NCBI RefSeq assembly: GCF_043290135.1 | Contig: NC_134709.1 | Coordinates: 71,906,956-71,970,955 of the forward strand | Reading direction: 5' to 3' | DNA: 64,000 bases | Origin: Rhipicephalus microplus | Taxonomy: Eukaryota > Arthropoda > Arachnida > Ixodida > Ixodidae | Part shown: piece by piece, positions 44,367-56,045 of the stretch | Numbering within the stretch: position 1 is the first letter of the stretch | Layout: every line of letters starts with the position of its first letter | Program-made: the position numbers and the translations under genes | Notes under the pieces: model-generated | Seen by the model: only the letters and a program-made list of their open reading frames with translations | Told to the model about the DNA's origin: nothing | Database searches by the model: none

Positions 44367-46481
44367 ATGTGTTACCTTGATGATGTCGTAATTTTTGAAC
44401 GTACGTTTAAGGAGCACAACATTCGCCTAGACCTCGTGCTAAGCTGCATTGAAAAAGCTGGCCTTGTATTGAATTCGAAAAAGTGCCACTTTGGCGAGCG
44501 ACAGACATTAGTGTTAGGACATCTCGTCGACAAAGATGGCATTAGACCTGACCCACAAAAGATCGCGGCCGTTGAATCGTTCGAGCGTCCTAAATCTGTG
44601 AAACAACTGCGTAGCTTCATCGGGCTCTGCTCGTATTTCCGCCGGTTCGTACCCAAGTTTGCGGATGTGGTTCACCCCCTGACGAGCCTTCTACGCAAGA
44701 ACAGCCGATTTCAGTGGACCTCCGAGTGTGATGCCGCTTTTCACAAGCTGAAGTGTTTGTTAACTTCGCAGCCAATACTTCGGCACTTCAATCCTTCGTC
44801 GCCCACGGAAATTCACACAGATGCAAGCGGCATCGGTATTGGTGCCGTTCTCGTTCAGCGTTCTGGCAAGAAGGAACACGTTGTGGCGTACGCAAGTCGT
44901 TCTTTAAGCAAGCCTGAACGCAACTACACAGTGACCGAACAGGAATGCCTAGCGGTAGTCTTTGCCGTGCAACGGTTTCACTCATACATCTATGGTCGCC
45001 CGTTCACTATCGTCACAGATCACCATTCCCTGTGTTGGCTAGTCAACCTTCGTGACCCATCCGGCCGCCTCGCACGATGGGCCATTCACTTGCAAGAACA
45101 TGTCTTCACCATCTCATACAAGACTGGCCGTCTATACGCTGATGTGGATTGCCTCTCCAGAATGCCGCTGCCATCGACAGATTGTGAAGCCGATAACTTT
45201 GACCACCTTATTGCTTCTCTGTCGTCTGGCTTTCCTGGTGCCGTGACGTTCGCCACTGAGCAGCGTAATGACCCAAGCTTAAAAGCTCTCTTCCCTCGAG
45301 CGAGAAATTCATTAGGCGAAGGCCGATTCTGCGTCCGAAATGGTCTTCTTTACCAGAGAAATTTGTCCACGACGGGTGCCCGCTTTCTGCTGGTTGTTCC
45401 TGCGTCCCTCCAAACGTCTGTTCTGCGTCTCACGCATGATCACCCCACCTCTGGCCATCTAGGCACCGCACGAACACTTAGTCGCACGAAAGAGCGGTTC
45501 TATTGGCCGAAAATGAGCAAAACATTTCAGAACTACGTGTCCAGCTGTACGCAGTGCCAGAGCCACAAGCGGCCCTCCTCGGGTCCAGTTGGTCACCTGC
45601 AACCGGTAAAGCCTCCCGGTTCCCCTTTTGAAAAGGTTGGCATTGATCTGATGGGACCATTTTCACGCTCCTCAAAAGGTAACCGGTGGATAATTGTATG
45701 CGCCGACTACCTGACGCGGTACTGCGAGACGGCTGCCTTATGCTCCGTCACGGCAGTCCAGGTTTCGGAGTTCCTGTTGCATTCAGTCATCCTCCGACAC
45801 GGACCTCCTCGCGTGATAATAAGTGACCGTGGACGACAATTTACCGCTGATATTGTCGAACCGTTACTTGGTTTGTGTGCCTCCAAGTTCCGACACTCAA
45901 CTGCGTATCATCTGCAAACTAATGGTCTGACCGAGCGCACAAACCGAACGTTGATCAACATGCTGTCAATGTACGTCGCCTCTGACCACAAAAGCTGGGA
46001 TGAAGTATTACCGTTCGTCACGTACGCCTTCAACACGTCGAAACACGAAACGACAGGCTATAGCCCTTTCTATCTGCTCTACGCTCGCTCACCTCGACAT
46101 ACGCTGGACACTATCTTTCCTTTTGTCATCCATGACGACTTAACAATTGCGGAAACCTTGTGTCCTGCGGAAGAGACCCGTCGACTTGCCTGCTTACGTA
46201 CACTGGCAGCGCAAGAGTCATCCAAAACTCGCTACGACAGTCAACACAGGCATGTAACCTATGCCCCCGGTGATCTAGTTTGGGTGTGGACCCCAATACG
46301 CAGACGTGGCTTCAGCCAAAAGCTACTGGCACACTATCCCGGTCCTTTTGTGATACTCCGTCGTGTCAGCGAGGTCAACTATAAAATTGCACGTGTCACC
46401 ACTAGTGGCCGACGTTCATGCAAGACGGAGGTGACGCATGTTGCCCGCCTGAAGCCGTTTACACGAACGATGCAAGAATGA
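44367..46481 (+). pseudogene. pol: Gypsy 1 RT C-terminal part, RNase H and integrase
   Basis: Open frame of 704 codons, the longest in the window. RT palm CYLDDVVIF at the start; thumb (IGLCSYFRRFVPKFADV); RNase H with TEIHTDASGIGIGA (D), TVTEQECLAVVFA (E) and [12 protein letters not shown] (D); integrase zinc domain with H-H-C-C (HDHPTSGHLG, SSCTQCQSHK); core with VGIDLMGPF (D), VIISDRGRQF (D) and NGLTERTNR (E); and a GPY/F-type end (YPGPFVILRRVSEVNYKI). All catalytic residues appear present. It is separated from the first half of the RT by a TAA at 44349. Confidence 0.93.
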
Positions 46482-46502
46482 CTCGCCCAGAGGGCTTCGT
46501 CT

Positions 46503-46515
46503 GAGAGAGGAGGAA
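46503..46515 (+). promoter_or_regulatory. Gypsy 1 polypurine tract
   Basis: GAGAGAGGAGGAA directly before the 3' LTR; it primes plus-strand DNA synthesis in this class. Confidence 0.75.
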
Positions 46516-46700
46516 TGATTCAAAGTATCACTACCAGAAAAAACAAGGGAAGCGTGGGCAGAGAAGGAAGACGACGTTGCCTCCACTGCGATCCCCCTGA
46601 GTGCGTACGAGCCATGGCGGTGATCATCATCATTATACTGTGATCGCGGACTCAGGGCCCATTAAAACCCCCCTATTAAGTTACCTTAATTTGTGTAACA
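46516..46700 (+). repeat. Gypsy 1, 3' LTR
   Basis: 185 bp, starting TGATTCAAAG and ending TGTAACA; same order of blocks as the 5' LTR with about 4-5% substitutions by eye and a shorter C-run. Confidence 0.9.
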
Positions 46701-46704
46701 ATAT

Positions 46705-47174
46705 GTAATGAGTGTAGGTTATTGGATCATATAATGACACACTACCTAAGCACCGCGGCATGTTTTTTGTCACGTTTTCTCTGTCTCACATACCTGAATT
46801 AAATAAAAAAGTTCCACTCTGTCCCCGGGAACGAAACGAACTAAACGTTTGGCGCTCTTTCGTTCGTGGTCTAAATGAACAACTAAATATTTACTTTGGT
46901 GAAGTGATGCAGGAGTAACTTCATGCATGGATCCGAAAATTCGGCCGAGAAGGAGTTCGCCCCTTTTCCACGGGCCGCGAGAGCACTGGCACCAGCCAAG
47001 TTATTTTTCCCGATTGAACGCTGCGAGGAATCGTCGACATTTACAAATGAAAAGGAAGGCAAGTATACCAGCACTTATCACTATAAGAAAGAAACAAACA
47101 GACACAGCTTTAATATTAGCTATAGAGGCTGGCAAAATAAATGTGGCGTTTTGACCCGTTGTTTGTTTGTGTGT
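46705..47174. other. Unassigned
   Basis: No gene or repeat recognised. Confidence 0.4.
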
Positions 47175-48630
47175 TGTTTATTAAAAATAGATATATATTT
47201 ATGAATACATTTTTGCATGTCGAATGAACAATCGGAGATCCCAAAGTAAAACTGTCAGGTGGACCTCCCAACAAAAAGTAAAAAGAGGATTAGCTTTTTA
47301 GTCAGCAAACAGCGACGAAATCGCAGCAATATTTAAAAGAAATTGGTGCAAAAACGTAGGGCCATATGAGCATTAGTGACAGTGTGCTTGAAACAAAGAA
47401 ATCAAAAAGAAAAAAAATCAAGTCATAAGTCATTTAACAATAATACCATCAAGCGCTTACTAAAGGAGTACATTGAGCATGATTTGAGATCAACAGGCAG
47501 CATGTTCCACAGCGTTAAATATGAAAATCTTGCCGTCATTTGACCATAGTTGGTACGTACTTTAGGTAGAAATAGATTACGGTTAGCTGAAAACCTCGTG
47601 TTGTTAGTATTTACAAGAGTAACTCCCGAGAAACTGGAAATGTGTAATTCATCACTAAGGACACGAAACATGATCATTAGAATTTTGTAGCTGAAGAGTT
47701 TATGCAGAGGTAAAATGTTCATGTTGCTAAAAGGGAGAGCTGATGGTGATGAAAATGGTTTGAAAGTAATGAGTCTCAAAGCTTGCTTCTGTAATCGTTC
47801 TAGATGATTTACATGTGACCAATATGCATTTGCTCATTATGATACGCAGTATGACAGGTGACTTTGAATGAATGCGTAATATAAAGATAAAAAATTTCAG
47901 TGGAAAAGTAAGGTCGTGTTTTGATGATCACGTGAATACCGAAAGACACCTTTTGAAATAAAGCCTGCGCTTGCTCACTGAATTTCAAATGTTTATCTAA
48001 TACCACACCAAGAAATTTAGTAGATGAACATGCATGAATGAAGTGTCCATCAAGCGTCACTGCTAATGAAGCGATGTTTGGAAACAACTGCTGGGAATGA
48101 AATACCATGAAATTAGTCGTTGATGGATTGATGAGTAACAGATTCGATACACACCATGATAGAACGTTATTTAGGTCGACGTTTAGTGATTGTTGTAGCA
48201 TGGGTGGATCTTTGTGTGCGGTAAAAATAGTAGCGTCATCAGCGTAGAGAAAAGCATTAGTGTGATTCAGGCGAAGTGGTAAGGCATTTAAAAATAACAA
48301 AAACAGGAGGGGTCCCAGGATTGACCCCTGAGGAACGCCAATGTTAGTGGTGCTTGGAGATGAAAAACTCTGGTTTATCTGAACAACCTGCGTCTGATCC
48401 CAAAGATAGCTTTTAATGAGTTGAAGGGGTGGTCCAGATATGCCGTAACAGTCAAGCTTATAAAATAGGATGGCGTGGTTAATTGTATCGAAAGCTTTAG
48501 TAAAATTAATAAACACCGCTCCAAAAAGAAGACCTTCATTAATTGTCAATTTAATCCTGTCAGTGAAAAATATTAGTGCAACTTCAGTCGAAAGACCTGG
48601 ACGAAAGCCAAATCGGTGATCAAATGATAT
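47175..48630 (-). mobile_element. CR1-like LINE, 3' part (host of Gypsy 2)
   Basis: Minus strand: RT palm to C-terminus, then a 3' UTR with GGGAGGTCC and GGGATCTCC inverted segments and an AATAAA-containing A-rich end near 47175. The element is split at 48630 by Gypsy 2 and continues at 56247. The two halves rejoin in frame across the 4-bp duplication. Confidence 0.85.
47423..48549 (-). pseudogene. CR1-like RT palm and C-terminal region
   Basis: FINFTKAFDTINHAILF (first Asp), IGVPQGSILGPLLFLLFLNA and FLYADDATIFTAHKD (intact YADD), then LLINPSTTNFMVF and LDGHFIHACSSTKFLGVVLD. A frame break near 47800 leads to a second frame ending FSYLTLWNMLPVDLKS before the stop. The RT core here shows no missing catalytic residue, but the copy is split and frameshifted. 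Confidence 0.88.
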
Positions 48631-48813
48631 TGTCGCGACCTGAAGACAAAGGTCGTATTTGAAGACGCTGAGAAAACAGCAGCGGGTCGGTCTTTTTAAT
48701 AAACGCGCGCATCAGAGAGTTTCCCGCCTCTCTCGTTATTGCGTTCTGCGTAAAAGCGTGCAGATGCGCGTATGCGCTGTCGCCTTCGTCTTTTTCGCGG
48801 TACACACGCGACA
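48631..48813 (-). repeat. Gypsy 2, 3' LTR
   Basis: Minus strand starts TGTCGCGTG and ends GGTCGCGACA. The adjoining polypurine tract is TTTTTGGAGGGAGGCAAA (48814-48833 region). Confidence 0.88.
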
Positions 48814-48912
48814 TTTGCCTCCCTCCAAAAATGGCATCGTCTCGATGCGCAGCCAAGGCACTCTACTTATAAAAACGCACATATGCACCGGCACGCACAG
48901 GACAAATGAGAG

Positions 48913-50058
48913 TTAGCTGGACAAGTAGGGTTTCATCCGGATGAGATGCACGATCTCAGGCGAGTGGTTTCGGCGACTGGAACTGCAATTGCTGTCGGGA
49001 ATAACTTCGTAGTTGATATCGTTCAATTGTCGGGTGACTCGATATGAGCCGAAGTATTGTCGTAATAGCTTCTCTGAAAGTTCGCGTCGACGTATTGGGA
49101 TCCAGACCCATACCTTGTCGCCTGCTTTGGAGGTTACCAATTTATGTCGTAGGTGGTATCGTTTCGCATCTTTGTGTTGCTGGTGACGAATACGCACGCG
49201 GGTTAGCTGTCGGGCTTCTTCGGCGTTAGCGTTAGTGTCGTCACACTCTTGCGGCAGCATAGCGTCCAATGTTGTAGTGACTTCACGCCCATGTATTAAA
49301 CTAAACGGCGTCATTCCGGTAGTTTCCTGCCGGGCAGTATTATAGGCGAAGGTCACATAAGGCAAGATTTCGTCTCAGTTCTTCTGTTCTGTGTCGAAAT
49401 ACATGCAGAGCATGTCTGTGAGGGTCTTATTAAGCCGCTCTGTTAGTCCGTTCGTTTGTGGGTGATACGATGGCGTTGTTCTCCGGTGAGCTGTACTTCT
49501 GAGCCTGAGAGCCGACTCCAATAGTTCTGCCACGAACGCAGTTCCTCTATTCGTGATGAAAACTGTTGGAGCACCGTGCCGAAGGACGACGTTTTCTACG
49601 AAGAAATGAGCCGCTTCTGCGGCTGTGGCCCTCGGCATGGCTTTAGTTTCTGCGTAGCGAGACAAGTAATTGGTGGCGATAATGATCCATCTGTTCCCTA
49701 TGGTAGAAGCTGGGAATGGGCCCAGGAAATCCATTCCGATTTGGGCGAATGGCTTTGCTGGTACTTGGACTGAATGTAACAAGCCTGCTTGTCTGTCGGG
49801 TGGTGCTTTGCGTCTTTGACAGTCGGCACATCTTTGGACGTGATGTTTCACAGCAGCAGGTAGGTTCGGCCAGTAGTAATTGTTCTGCAGACGGGAAAAT
49901 GTTCGAGTGTAACCGAGATGACCGGAGGTGACTTCGTCATGGCAGGCTTCCAGAATTTCTTTCCGCAGTGATGCAGGGACGACTAGCAAGTATGGGCTGC
50001 CGGTGGGCGAAAAGTTTTTCTTGTATAGGGAGTCATTCCTTAAACAAAAAGATGGCAC
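48913..50058 (-). pseudogene. pol: Gypsy 2 integrase
   Basis: Two minus-strand frames joined near 49370. Zinc domain: ACHDEVTSGHLGYTRTFS and HHVQRCADCQRRK. Core: IGMDFLGPF (D), TVFITNRGTAFV (the second catalytic Asp reads Asn) and NGLTERLNKTL (E). C-terminus: KVWVWIPIRRRELSEKLL and YRVTRQLNDINYEV. An in-frame stop at 49375 separates the C-terminal domain. The D-to-N change alone should abolish strand transfer. Confidence 0.9.
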
Positions 50059-50091
50059 TCCTCTCGCAAAACCTCGCGGAACGTCTTCACG

Positions 50092-50940
50092 TCGTTCTTC
50101 TAAGAAGTCTATAAGCGGAAGCAGGTCGGGGTCACTGCGCTACTCTTGTGAAACAGTGGCCGCGTTGATGACTCCTAATAATGCGGCGTCCATAGACTCG
50201 CCATTAATAGCGGCAGGCTGGACGGGTGACCGCGATAGACAGTCTGCGTCGGTTTGCTTCTTCCCTGATTTATAAACAACGGTCATATCAAACTCCTGAA
50301 GCCGAAGGCTCCAGCGTGCTAAACGGCCGGATGGGTCTTTCAAGTTAGTGAGCCAGCAAAGCGAGTGGTGATCACTGACGACCTTGAATGAGCGGCCGTA
50401 CAGATACGGTCAAAATTTGAGAACTGCCCAAACCACGGCGAGGCACTCTTTCTTGGTAGTCGAGTAGTTCTCTTCCGTGCGAGAGAGAGCTCTGCAGGCA
50501 TAGGCTAGCACTTTCTCGGAGTTATCTTGCCATTGTATCAGTACGGCACCCAGGCCTACATTGCTTGCGTAGGTGTGAAGGGCTGTTGGCGCTTCCTAGT
50601 CAAAGTGCGCAAGAACCGGATGTGTTTGGAGGCGCTGGCGTAATTCGTTGAATACGGTTTGTTCCTTTTCGCTAAAAAGAAAGGAGATATCCTCTCGTGT
50701 GAGCCGCGTCAAAGGCGCCGCGGTAGACGAAAAGTTGGCGATGAATTGTCGGTAATAAGCGCACAGGCCTAAGAAACGTCTCACTGCTCTTTTGTCATGC
50801 GGTGCGGGAAACTTTGCGAGAGCGTCGATTTTGCCCGGGTCAGGTCGAACATCTTCGTTGCTGACCAGGTAGCCTAAGAAGCAAAGTTCGCTGAAACCGA
50901 AATGGCACTTCTCTGGGTTTAAAGTCAGGCCAGCCGAACG
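50092..50940 (-). pseudogene. pol: Gypsy 2 RT thumb and RNase H
   Basis: Directly beyond the LINE insertion the frame continues with SAGLTLNPEKCHFGFSEL, then RAVRRFLGLCAYYRQFI, then RNase H-like segments ([31 protein letters not shown]). Stops occur near 50595 and in the RNase H region (for example before the PYLYGRS segment), and the first RNase H Asp region reads TALHTYAS, where an Asp is expected, so an active-site residue may be lost. Confidence 0.82.
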
Positions 50941-50948
50941 TATAGCTT

Positions 50949-50988
<40 letters not shown>

Positions 50989-51136
50989 GGCCGGGAGGTT
51001 AACCAGATATTGGCATCCGGTTTGCTACCCAGCGCTGGGGGAGGGGAAGTAGGGGCAAGAAAGAGGGGGTAGATAGAGAAAAAAACGCACGCGCACTCAT
51101 AAGAAAACGAAAACACACACAGGAAGGGCATCCTAG

Positions 51137-52067
51137 CTACAACCGTTCAGTAAGCTCGATCGATCGCAAAAAGTGTAGTAGCGCTTTCAGGGCCCTCTTC
51201 TGTGAAGTCGCATCCTGTCGATACTGCAGAATTCCCTGCTCTGACAGAAGTTGATCATATAATTTGTTGAGTTCCTTGCGAAGGCATAGTCGTTGTTTAC
51301 TATACGCTAGGCAGTCACAAAAATATGTTGTCCACTCTTTGGATCGTCCAGTCCACTCTTTGGATAGTTTCGCGTACCTTGCAAGGTTATAATCCTCTTG
51401 ATATATGCGGGAATGTGGTCGCTCCCATGTGTTTCTACGTCCGCAAACCATCCGGCACATCTGACGAGACCTCGAGAAACAAAAGCCAAGTCAAGGCAAC
51501 TGCTGTATCCAGGGCCACGTAAAAATGTTTGGCTGCCATCATTTAACAAGCACAGCTCGTTGTCTGAAGCGAACGTTATCAGACTTCTTTCCTTTGCGCT
51601 GATCTTCGAGCTCCCCCATAGCGTATGGTGGGCGTTGAAGTCTCCGATGATCACCCATGAGCCAGGAGTGGATGATAGGATGTGCCTTGTCTTCTGTGGT
51701 CAAATCTACTTGATGGCGACAGGTACGCACCTACAACAGTGACAATAAGACCCTTTTTCTTCACTGTTAAGCATATATATTGGTTATCGTTGTCAGCTGG
51801 TACAGACCGAAGAATGTAGGTCAGGTCAAGTCGAATAAACAGCAGGACCTTGCTGTTTCCACTATAACAAGCCGACATAAATGATTCGTATCCGACGAGT
51901 GTGAGAGCGCTCAATAAATTTGGTTCGCAGATGACGATATTGGGAAACATATTGGTGGAAACGAACCGATGGAAATCTGCAATGCGTGATTTCAGTCCCC
52001 GTGCATTCCGCTGAAAAATCGTTGCTTTTTTGACCTCTTCCCTGAAAGACAGTGGCTGGTGGGCCAT
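51137..52067 (-). pseudogene. I-like LINE ORF2: endonuclease joined to RNase H tail by deletion
   Basis: From ATG at 52067 (MAHQPLSFREEVKKATIF): FQRNARGLKSRIADFHRFV, VIICEPN-like segment, MIIGDFNAHHTLWGS (51654) and HGSDHIPAYI; then at about 51330 the sequence jumps to CDCLAYSKQRLCLRKELNK and ends ALLHFLRS. By comparison with copy 1 about 2.7 kb (RT and most of RNase H) is missing. A direct repeat CCACTCTTTGGAT (51332 and 51352 regions) marks the junction. Confidence 0.85.
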
Positions 52068-52070
52068 TAT

Positions 52071-53221
52071 CTACTCAAGAGCCGCCAGTACTGGACCAAG
52101 AGCGTCCAGTACATGAAGTGCACTTCTGGCTGACGTTGTGCGCATGTTGTTTAACTCTGTGCCAATGGCAATAAATATGGGTCGTAGAAGAGCAATCACT
52201 TGCTTATTCAAGTTCCGCTGCCCCTCTGTTGTCGCAGCTTGCTCTGATGAAGGCGGCTTCTGTTTCGATTCTTCCATAAGTTGCGTGCGCGTAAGTGGCG
52301 GCCACTCTTCAGTAGAGAGAGATCTACTTGTTTTCTCTCTTCCATCGTCTGCGTTCGCCGCGGTGTGCCCTGCAGTGGGCGCCATTCCGAGATGCGTTGA
52401 CTTACTTCTTGTAGTTGACTGTGTTCTTCACGAAGATCTTCGACGGTGACATCGTCGTCTTCGCCGGACTTTTTCCGCGGCCTCTTTGTGGGTTGAGCTC
52501 TCTCGCACCATTTGTCTAAGAATAGTAAACTCCTTCATGCGTGGACAGTCTTTTGAAGATGCACTGTGGGCAGCTTGACAATTAGGGCACTTTAGTATGG
52601 TTGCGCTGCATTTGTCCTCGGTGTGTGGTTCTGAGCATCGGGGGCACACTTCGGAGTTCCTGCACGCTCCCTGCACATAGCCGATCTGCTGGCACTTATG
52701 ACATCGCATAGGTTTTGGAATAAATGGTCGGACCTGGTGACGAAAGTGGCCAACCTTCACATTGGAGGGGAGACAGTTCCCGTTGAACGTAATTCTCACA
52801 TATTGTGTGTTACCAAGGCGGCTGACATTCACACGGACGTTATCTTCATTTGCCGGTTTTATTAGCACTGAGAGATACAAGTTAGGAATTTCAGTGGCGA
52901 TGAAATAAATGACTCCTGTTGAAGTGGTGCTATCAGCTGGTAATATAGAGTTGACATTGATGTTACCCAGTTGCGTTACTTTCTGAAGCGCGTTTAGCGC
53001 ACGTGGGTTCAGCACATCGATTGACAAGATGTTCCTTTCTGCGTTTAGACGTACTTCTTTGATCTGATTTGGCATAATATTCTCGAGATACACAGAGAGC
53101 GCTTGCCTGTTCAGCCCGCATAGACGGTCGGTAGCCTTCAATGGCACAAACAGGATAGAGTGATGCCATTGCTGAGGGTCAGTTTTCACGGTGGTCGTGC
53201 TTGATGCAGAAGATGCTTGTA
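52071..53221 (-). pseudogene. I-like LINE ORF1 (gag-like, zinc knuckles)
   Basis: The first frame (53200 to about 52428) reads HSILFVPLKATDRLCGLN, an RRM-like middle, and three zinc-knuckle-like motifs: CHKCQQIGYVQGAC (with Tyr where His is usual), CPRCSEPHTEDKC and CPNCQAAHSASSKDC. After a frameshift the second frame (52385-52071) reads RSLSTEEWPPLTRTQL and ends at a stop six bases before the ORF2 ATG. ORF1 proteins bind the LINE RNA. The N-terminus is cut by 5' truncation. Confidence 0.82.
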
Positions 53222-53230
53222 TATAGCTTG

Positions 53231-54204
53231 CAGAACTGTGAATAATCGACTTAGGTATTCCTCGAATGTAGCTGAGAAGACGATAACGTCGTATAGATAG
53301 ACCGAGCATGTCTGCCACTTCAGTCCTGATAACACAGTGTCCATTGAACGCTGAAAAGTGGCTGGCGCCGAGCATAACATGAATGGAAGCACTTTAAATT
53401 CATAAAGACCGTCGGGCGTCACGAAAGCAGTTTTCTCATGGTCTCTCTCGTCGACCTCTATTTGCCAATAGCCACTTCGCACGTCCATCGATGAGAAATA
53501 GCGCGCAGGCCACAGCCGAATAAGAAAGTCATCTATGCGTGGCAGTGGGTAGACGTCTTTCTTCGTTGCTTGGTTTAACTTGCGGTAATCTATACAGAAA
53601 CGCAAGCTGCCGTCCTTTTTTAACCAATACCACGGGGGATGCCCAGGGACTTTTGAAAGGCTGTATTACGTCATCCTGGAGCATCTTCTGAACTTGCTTT
53701 TGGATCTCCTCACGTTCTTTCGGAACCACATGGTATAGGTTTTGACGGAACGGTCTCGTTTTTTCGTGATTCTCGATTATTCGGTGCCGGGTCAGTGGTG
53801 CGTGCTTGACTTTCGACGTGCACGAAAAACAATTTTTGAACTGGTGTATCTGCTCTAGTAGGCGCTGTTTATCCAAGGGTGACAGGGTAGAGGAAATGTT
53901 GACAGACAAAGGTGTCGAGGCTGGGACAGTTTGCGTCGTCCGGCTGCAAAGTGAAGCAATCTTTGGCTTGGTCCACGTCGTCGTAGTAGGCAATCGCGGT
54001 GCCCTTCTGGATGTGATGACGCTGGTTGCCGAAATCGGTGATGAGCACTTCTGCCCGCCCATCAATTAGTGCCAGAACGCCTCTCGCTATTGAAACACCT
54101 TGCGTAAGCAATAGCGTGTCTATTCGCTCCACTATCACCTCATTACGGCACGGCCGTTCACATAACACCAACACAAGGCAGCAAGATCTCGGCAGGAGCA
54201 TCAC
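53231..54204 (-). pseudogene. pol: Gypsy 2 reverse transcriptase (N-terminal and palm)
   Basis: Reads a PR-RT linker (LIDGRAEVLITDFGNQRH), then a frame with IQKQVQKMLQDDVIQPF, SPWASPVVLVKKG, then after a frameshift near 53600 FCIDYRKLNQATKKDVYPL, FSSMDVRSGYWQIE (first Asp), LPFMLCSAPATFQR and CSVYLYDVIVFS. The catalytic box normally YLDD reads YLYD here, so one Asp is lost. The frame continues to LFTVLQAI, where the I-like LINE is inserted. Confidence 0.88.
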
Positions 54205-54315
54205 ATCATCGGCTACACGTTAACGTTGCAGTTGGTCTTCAGTGATGGCGTCGACGTAAGAATGGGCGGAAAAGGTGACGATACGTTCTGGAATGTTGAT
54301 GACAGCACCGTACTC

Positions 54316-54744
54316 TCACTGAAAATCCATACCCAAAATCAACTCTCTACAACAGTCCGGTAAAACGACAAAAGTGGCGATGAAGCTCGAATCACCGATT
54401 ACGAGCCAAGCGGTGCATTTACCGGTCGGCGTCATTAGCTGTCCACCAGCACTCCTTATGTTCGGCCCACTCCACGGCGTCTTGACCGTATTAAGGCGGT
54501 CGGCGAGCTCTTGTCTCATAATAGAGAGGACAGCACCAGTGTCAACTAGTGCTGTTACGTAGTGTCCGTCTACAATAACGCTAAGGTCAGCACTTACAAA
54601 TTCATTGGCAGTAGTACTCGTGATTGTTGTCGTCTTCGTCATCACCGTCACGTCGTCTTTGTGTGGAGGCAAGGGGGTCTTTTTGGCGTCTCGGCGATTG
54701 GCAACCTTGCCCCCGGAGGTCGCGGCAGTTAGTTTCCTTGGCAT
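54316..54744 (-). pseudogene. pol: Gypsy 2 protease
   Basis: Minus-strand frame starting MPRKLTAATSGG, overlapping the end of gag by 16 bases in the -1 frame. Retropepsin active site TALVDTGAVLSIM and second motif ELILGMDF, followed by a stop at 54316. The stop directly after the protease separates it from the RT. Confidence 0.88.
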
Positions 54745-55899
54745 GGGATTGGGGAGTGGTTTCTGACGGCTTCAGCGTATCTTTGGCGATTCAAAGAATT
54801 CTGACCGCGTGCAGGTGAGGGAGACCGCCAGCGACGACTTGGTGAAGACGCTGGGTTGGTCGGCAGGTAATCAGCACCATGGTCACAAGGCTCTTGAAAA
54901 TAAAATGAAGCGGGCCGAGAAAAGTTTCCAAACCGGGCTTCTCGATGATGGCAGTAGCACGAGATTTGGCCTGGTTCGCCCCAGTAGAAACCAAGGGGTT
55001 GACGGTCGGCAGTGCGCCACAAGTCGGTCTGACGTACTGGTGGTCCCCGCACAGGTTCCCGCTGCAACGACGGCAAGGTAACGGGCCGTGGCTGAAAGGG
55101 TGCTTCTTCTGGGACAGGGGGATGACGGCGGACGGCATCAGCATAGGTCAGTGGACGTGGTTCTGGTGGTGGCGTTGGTGATGGAAAGGCTTGTCCTAGT
55201 TCCTGGCGCACGATTTCCACAACAGAAGCAATTGGGGGCTCGGTAGACGGAAGGCCGAGGGCCCGCAGCTCTTCCGGTAGACGGAAGACCGCCTGCCTGA
55301 CCAACAGGCGTTTGGTTGGGCAGGCGGTCAAAGTGGCGGCATCGTTGTCGGAGTGCCCGCTCAATGACAGTGACCTCTTTGATGAATTCACCCACTGTTG
55401 TTGGCGGATTTCGTACAAGGCCAGCGAAAAGCGGTTCCTTAACTCCCCGCATCAGGTGACGAACTTTCCTTGCCTCGGGCATGTCAGGGTCAGCGCGGCG
55501 AAATAGACGGGCCATATCCTCAGCGAACATGGCCACGCTTTCGTTCGGCTTTTGCGCGCGGGCGTCAATCATCTGTTGTACGAGATCCCATCGATCCGCA
55601 CTCAGGAACGTCTCGAGAAGATTTTGGCGGAAATTGTCCCAGGTTTGGAAAGTAGGCTCCCTGTTCTCGTACCATGTGCGAGCACTATTTTTCATTGCGG
55701 AGTAGGCACGGCCAAGTTTTTCTTGCACGCTCCAACGATTCACCACAGCGGTCTGCTCGAACTGGTCGAGCCAGTCCTCGACATCTTCATACGGTTCTCT
55801 ACGGAAGACTTCGGGAACACGAGTAGTCTCAAAAGCTACCTGGTAAGAATGAGTCGTCTGGGCCGGAGGAAGATTCGCAGACGTTGAAGGGGCCGCCAT
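54729..55899 (-). pseudogene. gag: Gypsy 2 gag
   Basis: Starts MAAPSTSANLPPAQTT at 55899. Capsid-like part: VEDWLDQFEQTAVVNRW, ARTWYENREPTFQTWDNF, EARKVRHLMRGVKEPLF. A frameshift near 55315 moves into the frame that reads LRALGLPSTEPPIASVVEI and a Pro-rich tail. The zinc-knuckle position reads FYWGEPGQISCYC, where cysteines and the His of a CCHC motif are replaced. It aligns by eye with Gypsy 1 gag over the capsid part. Confidence 0.85.
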
Positions 55900-56045
55900 G
55901 TTGGTAACAGGAGATGCCGTCAAGGGTTCTGGACTTAGGCCTAGTAGGTGGCGACTGAATCGGTGTACTGGAGTCGTAACAAGATGTTGAGGCTCCGGAC
56001 TGGGTGTACGGTCCCGAACAACGCTTTCTTGCATCAGGTTGCAGA

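Larger units (their letters stand above)
41438..46700 (+). mobile_element. Gypsy-type LTR retrotransposon 1
   Basis: Complete architecture: 5' LTR, primer-binding site, gag with zinc knuckle, protease, reverse transcriptase, RNase H, integrase, polypurine tract, 3' LTR. A 4-bp duplication ATAT flanks it (41434-41437 and 46701-46704). RNase H before integrase is the Gypsy (Metaviridae) order. Pol lies in the -1 frame relative to gag. The LTRs differ at roughly eight positions plus a C-run length change, and the coding region carries several nonsense and frameshift lesions, so this copy is dead. Confidence 0.92.
50950..53221 (-). mobile_element. I-like LINE copy 2, internally deleted, inserted in Gypsy 2 RT
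   Basis: Flanked by the 9-bp duplication TATAGCTTG (50941-50949 and 53222-53230). Minus-strand order: partial ORF1 (zinc knuckles), ORF2 endonuclease, a deletion removing the whole RT and most of RNase H, then the RNase H C-terminus and the conserved 3' UTR with a CT tail. By eye it is closely related to copy 1. Removing it restores the Gypsy 2 RT reading frame, so it is a simple insertion. Confidence 0.9.

Noticed and set aside
52428..53375. Frame joining Gypsy 2 RT to LINE ORF1
   Set aside because: The join crosses the insertion boundary at 53221/53222; it is not a gene fusion.
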